From Rodentolepis nana (Eukaryota > Platyhelminthes > Cestoda > Cyclophyllidea > Hymenolepididae): 64,000 nucleotides of DNA. Shown in pieces: positions 1 to 10,500 of this stretch. The notes below the pieces were generated by a model. It was not told where the DNA came from and searched no databases. It was given only the letters and a program-made list of their open reading frames with translations. Position 1 is the first letter of the stretch. Each line of letters starts with the position of its first letter. The DNA is taken from contig UZAE01012079.1 in the NCBI GenBank assembly GCA_900617975.1, forward strand, positions 1 through 64,000, read 5' to 3'. The position numbers and the translations under genes are program-made.

Positions 1-1092
1 TGTAAATTTTATCTGCTAATGATTGAAACTATGAATTGTGTACAGGCAGGCTTGTGTTTTATCCTTGCCGTCGGCGCATGACTGCCCTTACACATTTTGA
101 AAGAGAAAAAATTGCAACAATTCATTGAAAAAAAGTAAAAAAGTATAGCCAGGCTCTTTTCAAAATTGTGAGATAGAATTCCAAAGTCTACGTGACTCAT
201 CTAATTGGTAAATTGATTTTTTTTTTGTTAACTGGGCATTTCTGGTTAATGGAGAGATGAAATCAATTGATATGTAATTAATCTCTCAGCGGCTAATACA
301 TAGGGGTGGAGATTGGATGGGGGGGGGGGGGGGGGGGGAGAAAGGGAGAAAGACTAGATGGAAGCAAGTAAATATGAGGGACACAGGATTAGTAACCCAG
401 TTACTTTGTCGAGACTTGACTGAGAGAGAAATATGGATGAAATGAGTTAGGGCTGCGAAAATAGATGACACTGCAAATGCAATGGATGAGGCTGAACATT
501 GAACTATGTGATTAATCGGTTGGAGTTAAAGAAGAGAAGGCCGAATAACTCAGTATTAGTGACGGTTTAGAAGAGAAAATTTACACCCCCCCCCCTCCCC
601 ATCAAGGACCACGCAATCTAATTTAGGCTCTTGTGGAGGATATTAAACTGCAACTGATGAAATCGAAAGTTAGACCAGATTATTAAAATCATACACTTAG
701 TGCTGTACCACATTCTATTGGAGGACCTTCATAATGTTGAAAGTCGCACACATTAAGTAGTTGCTGTCAGTCATGTGTTCTATAAGTCGGCAAATGCCTC
801 GGGAGCTGAGAAAGTTGAGCGAACTTAAAGGATGGAAAATATTCAGGCGATAAACCTTCTATCTAGTTGGTATAAATGGTATTTGGCTCAATAACATGCG
901 AGAATAGACTGGATTTGAAAAAAAGTCCTCGAAAATAAATAGCACTGAATGAAATAATAAATTGTGTAATTATGGAGTACTATTAAGTGTTGTGTAACTC
1001 ATGCTAATAGAACATTTAGTGCATATTAAATCATGTTTGAACATTTAAATTACATAAACACGCTTGCTCATGCTTAATTACTTACAAGATAT

Positions 1093-1410
1093 GGGGGTGC
1101 GCGATAGATTTACCTCCACCTGGTGCACCCTGGGCAACGTATACTCATACGGCAAAAAAGCCTATTAACCGACAGTTAACTTCTGACTTCAAACTGCCAT
1201 GATCCCACTGTATGGCATATTCGACTACTTCCACAGTACTCACCTCACCTCGTTTCTACCTTCGTCTTTTATACACTCTTCTGTTCCCTCCACACCCCCT
1301 CTCGACTTTCTTTCACTTTGATGTTCCTTCCCCTCTGTTAAGCCTGAAGTCAACTAAAGGGCTAATGATGACCATCAAAACGCCTGCTATTTAATATAAA
1401 TAAATAAATA
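1093..1410 (+). repeat. SINE-like insertion, copy 1
   Basis: A 318-bp member of the dispersed family described in this window. It begins GGGGGTGCGCGATAGATTTA and ends in an A/T-rich (AAAT)n tail. A perfect 13-bp direct repeat, ACTTACAAGATAT, flanks it at 1080-1092 and 1411-1423. Such a duplication plus a simple 3' tail is the hallmark of target-primed reverse transcription, so this is a non-LTR-mobilised, non-autonomous retroposon. I see no clear tRNA-type B box, so the promoter class is unknown. No coding potential. Confidence 0.85.
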
Positions 1411-1670
1411 ACTTACAAGATATCTAAACGGGAATTATTTGAACACAAAATGATGATACAAATTATGCTTTAAAATTGCATATAAAAGTTCTATTTACCT
1501 GTGTTGGCATGTCTTAACTTGACTAGCTTATTCAATGTGAGTTCATACAATTTATCAACCCTATAACACTAGCCAGTCCAATAAATATCATCAACACACC
1601 ACATTCCTAAGTTTATTACATCTTTGTAAAACACAGAAAGGCAAAATAAAACCTTTGTTTCAATAATGAC

Positions 1671-1905
1671 CCCTTAACCCACAAATTTTATTTTTGAAAG
1701 ATGCACCAACCGCACTCATGCGTGGCTCACAGCAGACTTATACCGGCGACGTGATGAGTTTCAGTTGTATCACGCGAATGATATAGAGGCGTCTTGAACA
1801 AGTTTCAAATGGCAATTGCGTCACTTCTATTATGCTTCTAAGCACCATGGGAGCATATTTCGAAAAAGGTCCGTGGGATCCTAAGGGAGCCAAAAGGTTT
1901 ATCAT
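1671..1905 (+). repeat. MITE-like element, diverged copy
   Basis: This segment aligns by eye with 55867-56051. Shared landmarks, in the same order, are a CCNTTAACNC-type start, the block CAACCGCACTCATG, the block ACTTCTATTA and a block near the end resembling CCAATGGAGCTTATTT. It is longer in the middle than the second copy and its terminal inverted repeats are eroded. No open reading frame, so a decayed non-autonomous DNA transposon is the simplest reading. Confidence 0.5.
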
Positions 1906-2944
1906 AGGAAACAAATGAAATTTCCATTTAATTAAGTCCAATTAAGGATTAATATAAGAAAATGTAAGTTAATGGGAAGAAAATCAGGGCCTCAGAAGTT
2001 ATTTATTTGGGTCTTGGACACTGACCTTTTGAACTCTAATTGGTGTGAGGTGATTACAGCACTGCGTTAATTTATGGTTTGAGTGTGAAGCTATGCAATC
2101 GTTTTAAATAAGTGAGTTTTATTGAGTGAGTTGGAATTTGAGGTCACAGTATAAGTACATGTATTGGAGAGGTGAAGAATGCCAACAATATTTAAGCGCG
2201 CACAGTATCGAAATATCGTCTGTTTGGATAATTTCGAAATTGCACGGACCTTTTTTTCTTAAGCTTGTTTGTCTTTGTATAATGGCATTAATCGGTTAAA
2301 GTTCTCCTAATAGCACATTGATAGTACCTTGACTGATAGGAGAGTGTTAAGTGATATCAAGAGTTATAGGAGGTTGTAGAATTCCTCCTGAGTTATCATG
2401 CTCTTTCTTTCTAACGGTCCTCTCCACCTAACAAGTAGTCTTTTTACTCGATAATCAGGTTGACTGGCCGACTTAATTAGACCTAAGCAACTTGATTCAA
2501 GTCAACTTTATATGTTTATGGTGTTTGTGTGTGAGTATTTGTCTATTAATACCTTAATTTTATCAACGCTATTTTTAGGACCCGTCTTCATTCGCAGTAC
2601 TAGCCGACGATGTATCACTGCAAGGCTTTATGGATCATTTGAAGAAGTTGGCTGTTTCCTCTTCAACTTAGTCGCTTTTCTTATTCAGAATTGATCTCTC
2701 TCTCTTTCTCTCTTCCATCTCTGTATCCAACTCCCTGATCTCCCCTCCTTCTGCATTGCCTAAAATTTTGGCATCAATTTGTAGTCCCTTACTTTCCTCA
2801 CCACTCTCCACTCTTCGTAGTTTAACTTGCATGTTTAGCTTGTTTTCTGTACTTGAACGCTTGTGCCTCTTACTGATGCCATCATTTTGTCCCATTCCTT
2901 GTCTTTGAATAAATTATCTATCCAACATATGTCTCCACTAGACG

Positions 2945-3184
2945 GTGAACAGAGGTAAAAGGTATAGAAAAGGCGTTATTTTAATAGGTGTTAGTGGAGA
3001 GAGAGCTTCGAAGGGTGAAGTTATTAGGAACTGTCTGAAGTATTGGTGTGAAAGAGTTGAAGAGGGGAGGAAGTTACGTGGGTGCGTATGCCGTGGACTC
3101 TGGCCTCAGAGTCCAATTATGGTTGAGTTTATGTCTGGACTAAAGTCGATGGAACAGTTTAAAGGCCGTAAAAGCTTTACTTAG
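2945..3184 (+). pseudogene. Possible decayed retroelement ORF
   Basis: An isolated 79-codon open stretch whose composition resembles the RRM-like or nucleic-acid-binding ORFs found upstream of reverse transcriptase in some LINEs: a hydrophobic strand (VILIGVSG), a charged helix and a late strand (SPIMVEF). I could not find a reverse transcriptase next to it, and stops follow directly. A charged 75-codon frame on the opposite strand (2668-2895) lies beside it and may belong to the same debris. Family assignment is a guess from pattern only. Confidence 0.2.
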
Positions 3185-4384
3185 GGAAGATAGGGGTTAA
3201 GAAATGGCAAACTGGGAGGGTTGTGATAAGTGACCTCTGGAATCTCCCTAAATCGATGTGGTCTGGCCAATTTGGTAGCAATTTCTGTAAATGGTCAGCT
3301 ACCGAAAGGCCGAAAACTTGTGCGACTTAAAATGGCAAGTCATAGAATCTCGAGATTTTCCGTTTTACCAAATCGTAAATGTAGGCTTCAGAGTACACTG
3401 CATAGGAGGTATTGGCAAATGAAAAGATGTCGTGTTAAGTCATTGCTTTTTCTACCTTCCTAGACATGCTAATGAAATCAGGAAGAGAATAGAGGTTGTG
3501 TCGTAAAAGGTGTTTGTTGTGGGATAAGATGGGAGCACTCGTCGTCTAGCTAAAAAGGTTGAACAATCATGGGTGGTAGGAAATAGTGGAGCTGAATGTT
3601 GATTCTTAGAAAGATAGAGATATGCTCAAAAGTAGAATATTTAAAACTGCCGTGAATCTCTCTTCAATGACAGCTTTCAAAGGAAGCCCAATTAATTAGT
3701 TATAAAATTGTAAAGAATTGTTGAATTCTTGGTTCAAATAGATAATAACCATAATTATAAAGCGCGTTTTTCTCCAATTATATCATAGTTTATTTTGCCC
3801 ACTAGTTCAAGCTATTACATTGCCAGTTTGACGAAGAGGCGCGACAATAAATCCATGAGGGAGTATTAAGCCCATTATTTGGGAAGCAATTGCTGTCAAA
3901 GAGAATGCCTATTGAATCCGTGATGAACACAGCGCTAACTTGGCTGAACCAAATAATCCTCTGTGTGGACTAGAAATCGAGAACGTGATGGTGACCGCAT
4001 TTGGAAGCAAATGAGGTCAAGATGGCATAGATCTCTTTATCAATCAATAGGCCTATCCAAACTGAGCCCGAGCATAGTCCAAATGAACGTGCTTTACGTC
4101 AAGTGTCTGTTTCCCCTAATTCATCGAGGTAGCTTAGAAAATCCCGGAAGCCATTCCAAACTAGAGGAGCTTGCCACATGATTACTGAGCGATTATTTTA
4201 GCGTGGTATCCATCGCATTAGTCAAGGAACACATTGAACGCTACGGAAATATATACCTATAAGTATTATACTGTGCTCTAACTGTTATTTCTTATTTAAA
4301 AGTAGGAAAAGTTTTATTACTAATCAGAAGTATTTGCACAATAATATGAGAGCATATGACATTGTAATTAAGAATCTGTGTAAT

Positions 4385-4755
4385 ACGACACCTAATTGGC
4401 TTGTAGCGGATTGCTACGCTAGTAAAGCCTGACCGACTCAGAAATCTCTGTGGCAGATTCTCCTACATCTAGCTAGACTCCCAGAACCAGCTAAGCTATA
4501 GCCCAGCTATGAAAGGAAACAGACGTGTAGCATGGAGCACGTTTATTCAGTACGAGTATTGCGGATAAAGTGTACACGCAGGGAGCGTAATCATAATCAG
4601 GAGGGCGGATTAGGTTAAACAAACAGAGGTTAATGATTGGTCACTGTTTGTACGGTCGCACCTCCCAATCCTGGCGGGCAGGCATGCGATGACATGTCCC
4701 ACAGGCTAATGATAACTAGCACAAAGTCTGCCATTTGGTATAAATAAGCAAATAC
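4385..4755 (+). repeat. GC-richer repeat-like block with SINE-type tail
   Basis: A block visibly richer in G and C than its surroundings. Its last ~55 bp (from about 4705) read GGCTAATGATAACTAGCAC, then a CTGCCATTTG-like box, then TATAAATAAGCAAATA, closely matching the 3' end of the SINE-like family. The rest is unlike that SINE. It may be another element that uses the same 3' tail. No target-site duplication was found. Confidence 0.4.
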
Positions 4756-4948
4756 ATTAGAAACCGGTTTATATGCTTCATAGCATGCCTAGAAATAATG
4801 TGTGTTTTAGAGCATTTGCACAACTGGTGACATCTCAAGGAAGTTGCCTGTCAGTAATTTGTTTCCCAGCCAGAAAATCCCCCCAAGTTATTCCAGAAAA
4901 AAAGCCCCAAAGTCGTTTGATGTTTTGCTACTTCAATGTACTTGAGGT

Positions 4949-5262
4949 GGGGTGTACGATAGACTTACCTCCACGTGGTGCACCCTGGGCAACGTATACT
5001 CATACGGCAAAAAAGTCTATAAACCGGCAGTTGACTTCTGAGTTCAAGCTATCATGACCCCACTGTATGTCATATTCAACCACTGCCACAGTACTACATC
5101 ACATCTTTTCTAAATTTTGTCTCTTACATCTTTGAAACACTCTTCAGTTCCCCTCCCCTCGACTTTTTATTCACTTTGTTGTTCCTTCCCCTCTGTGAAG
5201 CCTGAGGTCAACTAAAGGGCTAATGATAACCATCAAAACGCCTGCCATTTGATATAAATAAA
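4949..5262 (+). repeat. SINE-like insertion, copy 2
   Basis: Second full-length plus-strand copy of the ~315-bp family. It has the conserved head (GTACGATAGACTTACCTCCA), the central CGTATACTCATACG hairpin-forming box, the CCCCTCTGTGAAGCCTGAGG box and a GATATAAATAAAT tail. Flanks at 4935-4948 and 5261-5274 match over 14 bp with one difference (AATGTACTTGAGGT versus AATGGACTTGAGGT); the 3' copy overlaps the tail by two bases. It is therefore a genuine insertion with a slightly aged target-site duplication. Confidence 0.82.
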
Positions 5263-6167
5263 TGGACTTGAGGTAAATCTCATACTCATGATTATGCTGT
5301 GCTAACAGTAAGGCAATTCGCAGTATTAAGATGTCTGCTTAAAGAGCAACTTATTAAAAATGACCAAAGTACGCATATCAGGGAACTTTATTAGCTCTAA
5401 TTTAAAGATTTGTACATGTTATTACCATTCGCCAGTTTAAAGGACTTTTGCTTACTGATGCCCACAATAAAAATCTATTGACAAAAAAATCAGTTAATTT
5501 ATTGACAACATTCCAGGTCTACCGAGATTATCCCATGGGCGCTTATTTGGGGTTAAATGCTAAAATGCAGTCTTCCAGCTTTTCTCTACGTGGGACTGAA
5601 GCTTGACTAGCTCCATGTGCGGTTATTTAGATCCAAAAAAATGCTTTCATGAAATGGAATTTTCCGTTTGACCGCCCCGAGTTGATCTTAGAAAAAAACC
5701 TCAGTAGTTTCTGAAACTCTTTCCAACGCCCATATTCACTTTCCTAATTAACTTGTTAATGACAACTATGTTCCCAGGGCTTACACCAATGAATATTATA
5801 GCTCGTGACTTTTTACTTTAGCAGACATGAATATTGGACAGTGCAACCCAATACCGAATCTAACAGAAGCTCACATAAACTCGATTAGTACGTCACTATA
5901 GAAGGGTTTGGACCTGGTTAAATTATCATCTGTACCCCCCCCCCCCCTCCAGGAGCACGCACGCAGCCTAGCTTGTGCAACGTTCAAGGATAAAAAGACG
6001 ACCATTCAGAATTTACAAGAACTTCACATTACATTTACCATAATTAGCAAGAGGTAAAAGATGCTGATAACGCAATGGACAAAGGGAAGAGGAATAATGT
6101 CAAAACATGCGGTCAGGCAAACATATACACAAGATTGGTTCAATAACCAATTCGAACAGATGATTGA

Positions 6168-7573
6168 TCAATAAAATGGTGATCGTTCACGCACTGACGA
6201 AGAAGCATTCCGATTTCTTTTCTCTCCAGAGCGCGAAGAACCCTTGAGTTCCTTTCCGCGCTGTTTTGCATCTCCCGAATCATCTCTTCGACGACGACGT
6301 CGTTCATCTCTTTCCTTGGAAGCATCACGCTCATGACGATCTCGCTTTCCACGTTCTCGTGAATCAACTCTGCGACGATCTCGCTTTAAATCTTTATGAG
6401 GAGAATCATATCTACCTTTACGGGAATCTAGAGGTGGATTAAGCTTTTCCTGAAGGGGGGAAGATGAAGCAAGACGGTTTCTACGAAGTGGGGACGATGT
6501 TCTCTGTCTGTTATTCTTCAGTGATACCAGAGGTGATGGGCTAACCTTTCGACGCTTGGAAGACTCTGAAGGCAAATACTTTTGTGGAGGCGGTGATGCA
6601 GCATATCGATTCTTACGATCTCGAGGAGCTGTCGGTAAGTCATACCGACTTCTACGTGGAGATGACGAGCCCTGTTTGCCTCCAAGACTTGTAGAATTTT
6701 GGTTAGCATTAGGTGAGGGTGATGCGTATCGGTTTCTGCGAGGTGGGCTTGGGGTTCTCTTTTTAACAATAGCAGGAGGCGAATCGTATCGACCTCTACG
6801 AGATGGTGATATTCTTCGGCGTTCCGATCTTCCAGAATTTTCCTTCACTGGAGGCGCCATCGGTGGAGAAACATATCGATTTCTACGAGGTGGAGTCTGG
6901 GATAAATTCTTTCTCTTTTCTTGTTCAGAATCCCCCGTTCTTCTTTTGTCAACTCTGGGTGGTGAATCGAAACGACCCCTACGAAGGGGTGTAGGAGTTG
7001 GCTTCCGACGTTTTGGTGATTTGGGAACAGGAGACACTTGCCGACTTCTACGCAGCGGTGGAGTTGGAGCTTCTTTTCGCGATTTCCCATTTGAAGGAGA
7101 TGAAAGCTGCCTACTTTTTCTAGGGGAGGTAGACTTCTCGACAGAAACCGAAGGGGGAGACACTTGTCTGCGTCTCCTAGGTGGTTGAGGAGAGTCTAGC
7201 CTCTTATCTCGATGCTTGGAATGTCTAGACTGAAGGATTGAAGGACTAGCTTCTTTGCGTCTGTCTTGAAGTGGTGTTGGAGTGTTATACCTTCGACGTT
7301 TTTCTAAAGCAGGAGATGATTCTCGCTCAAGTCGTTTAGATCGACCGTTATCCTTTGGAGGCGAAGGATTGGTCATAGGAGCTGGAGGGGAGGCATTTCT
7401 TATGTTCCGATCATTATCATTGCCACCAATCATTCTCTCTAAAGATGGTGAAATGGGGGAATCACGTCGACGTTTCAGGGGCGCTGAAGAGAGTGGTGTT
7501 GTGGGTCGTCTACCTTTACGGTGATCATGACCACCATCAGGCGATACCTGACGATCTCTCTTAGATTCAGGTC
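6168..7573 (-). CDS. CWC22: CWC22 coding exon 3 (basic RRxRYxSPP repeats)
   Basis: 1406 nt after a TTTTAG acceptor; phase 1 joins AAG A to GA CCT. It encodes residues 787-1254: a Pro/Ser/Arg-rich region with repeated motifs such as [27 protein letters not shown] and RRGRFDSPP, then an Arg/Asp/Glu-rich end closing in RERSPFY and TGA at 6168-6170. No globular domain is visible. The antisense long open frame over this exon follows from its codon bias and is not a gene. Confidence 0.85.
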
Positions 7574-10500
7574 CTAAAATTTAATATAAGCATAATTAAT
7601 AACTGGTTAGAGACCTGGTTTGCAATCAATGGGGTATATCAGAGGGTTAAACACTGAAGTAAACATATAAGAAACATAGTTCATCCAGTTATGTCGAAAT
7701 TTTTTCCATCTCTTAAATATATTCTTTCTCACATCAATACCGAGCAATAAACATGAAATGTATATTTCACTTTCGTACAAGCAGAATTCTTTGAAATGCC
7801 CATGGATCACCAAAATACTCAACAAACTAGCAAGTTTAGTTGAATTTAGACAAAAAAATACATGAAATACAACATTTTAAGATAATCTCCATTCTATTAC
7901 GGCTAATGTCATCCCATGCAATAAAGACCTTTATTAGAAGAGAATTCTAGACTTCGAGAAGAAGCGAACTTAAAGCCCAAACAAAGGAGAAAGAGTGGAC
8001 AGCGACACTCCCCAACATAGTCGTCTGGCCCAGAATTGAAGCTCTTGCAGAGTTCAGACTGCGCACGGGACACAAATGCTTGGCGAAGCACCTCCACAGA
8101 ATAGGAGTATACGTTCAACCAACAAGTCCCTTACGTGAACTATAGGATGAAATGAAAACTCAGCTGATACGGTGTCCAGCCCAACGGAATGACAGAAACT
8201 CAGAGATATTGGAAAGCCAGAAATCAATTAATGGGCTAATGTTAACTATCCTAAAGACCATATCTTCCTCCCCTCTATTAAGCCCGAAGTCAACTAGGAG
8301 CTCGTAGTAATAAATAACGATGGTCGTTTTAAATGCATAGCACAAAGTCATGGCCAATCTACTAATAGACACGTTAGCATAGCGTCACTCAAAAATAGCA
8401 AGCTTGTAATTTCTACTCCAATTTGTACTTCATTTTCCAATAAAGCCTAGGTAACAACTTATTCAGATACATTCAGTCAATTCGTTAGCATTGATTAAAT
8501 AAACGAGCTAATTAACCCAAACGAGACCAAACACAATTAAATCAAATATAGAATAAAAACATTTAACTCACTCTTAGTATGTCTATCACGCCTATCTCCA
8601 TTCTCCCTCACTCTCAAATCACCAAGAGAATCAGAATGATGTTTATTAACCTCGTTCAAATCCCCGTCAGGCTCATTATCCCTTATTCTTTTCTCCATTC
8701 TCTTCTTCTTTTGAGGGGGTTCTTCACCTGATGCTGAACTTTCACTCTCAGAAGAGTGAGAACTTGATCCAGAACTAGAAGTTGAACTTGTAGAGTCTGA
8801 TGATGAAGACTCAGAGTCTGAAGAACTTGACGATTCGGAATCCGAATCCGAAGAGGAGTTTTCAACATCTTCTGACAGTTTCGCCTTCTCTCCGGCCGCT
8901 TTCGTTGCCTGCAAGTGCTCACGCAAATCAATCGTCAGTCCACCCAAACCAATCGTAGTTAAAAAGTTAATGGCAAAACGAGTATCCTTTGGATTATTTC
9001 TGGGTAGGAGATGGACGAAAAAAGGCTGAAGAGTCTCATCTCTCAATCTAGCCTGGAGCTTTGCCAGTCCCATGAAAGAACAGAGTTCTTGGAAGAGGTA
9101 CTTGAGGAATATACGACCAGATGAAGAGGTGTCGCGCTCATTCAGTTTAACACACTCCAGCACACCCCAGGAGATTGAATCAGTAAAGAGAAGATGAGCA
9201 AAGAACATTGCTACATTCTTTAACTTCGCCGTTTCAAGACGGTGAATAGTGGCATACTGTTCACCAAAAATCTTCTCAAATTGAGCTACATAGGTTCTCG
9301 GTGGTTCAGACGGTTGAGTCGTCTGTTGCTTAGTCTCTCCAGGTTTAGGTTTTTCACCTGAGAAAAGCATAACACGACAGAGACGTTGAGCAAGACTTCC
9401 ATATCGTGTTTCATAAGATCGCGTCTGTGCACAACAATCGAGAACCATGCTGGCAACCTCATATTCTTCTCCAGGCTTAATTTTCAACTGCAAAAGCCTA
9501 TGAGCACCCTCATCAGCGGAGATTGAGGACTGAAGCATGAGATAGATAGTACGACGCAAGTGGACAAGATTGGTCTCTGTCTGGTCGATAATTGTACCTC
9601 CTTCTTGTTCCCCTGGACCCTGAACGTCACCTTCTTCGTCATTACTATCTTCAGACCCGGATTCAGATCCAGAGCTTCCAGATTCGTCGGAATTTTCATC
9701 ACCAAGAAAGGTTTCACGAATCTCAATATACTTGGCCTCATTTGCCTCGTATTCAGAATCAAAGCGATAGATGTTGAGACCGTCCTCTATGTCAACTTGA
9801 TCTAGAAGAGACAGCGTGTGCGTGATTTGGTCATCCTCTTCAATGAGATCCAACTCTGGAATGACGGTTGGGTAATCCCGCCATTTGTCACGACGAATCT
9901 ACAACAAATAGATCGAAAGCAAATCAAAGGGAATCAATAAAGTCATAATTCCTTGACTTAGCATAACTAATTACATAGAGGATCAATCTGAATACAATCC
10001 ATAGAAACACCTAAAAATCATGTTTCGAGATAGCCATTTCCGCAGGTTAACTTGGAGTCCCCAATAAACCATAACTAGTAACGAACGCATATCCAATTAC
10101 TAGGAAACTAAAGACTTAGTCTGATGCATTTTATCGCTCCACATCAACTTGAAAATATTCCCATTTTAACGATAGAATATTTGGTGTCAGCCACATTCTG
10201 AGACAAATGTAGTTCAGCGATATCTAGCAGGCACACAATAGCAACGGAAAACTAGCGTTTCAAGCGTTGCAGCAGAATATAAGAGTACTTCATAATAGTG
10301 GGTAGCAAAATAAATGCAAAGTGACGGCGAAGTCATAAACGAAATCACAACAACCATGGCCTAAATATGGCAGCAATACATTATTCAAGCAAACAAAATT
10401 AAGACGCCGAATGAGAAATTCCTCTTTAGTTCGCGTAGGTCTAACGACCTCAAGAAAACCTGCTACCATGGGAAGAAAATTTTTCTTTAATCATTAGAAT

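Larger units (their letters stand above)
1..6167. other. Intergenic region, repeats only
   Basis: AT-rich sequence downstream of the CWC22 gene. I see no convincing host exon. It holds two SINE-like insertions, one MITE-like element, a decayed ORF that looks retroelement-derived and a GC-richer block ending in a SINE-type tail, all listed separately. Poly(G) or poly(C) runs occur at 319-338, about 583-600 and 5935-5948. Confidence 0.6.

Noticed and set aside
4378..4702. Solo LTR reading TGTAATACG to CCCACA
   Set aside because: It begins with TG and ends with CA, but no flanking target-site duplication or second copy is present.
4773..5057. 94-codon frame containing LPPRGAPWATYTHTAKKS
   Set aside because: The peptide is a translation of the SINE-like head, and the same peptide appears from copy 3 (15892-16137) and a shifted version from copy 6. 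It is a repeat artefact.
6556..7188. Plus-strand open frame of 210 codons
   Set aside because: It is exactly antisense to the repetitive CWC22 exon 3, and its periodic RFLRxGG-like pattern mirrors the RRxRY repeat codons.
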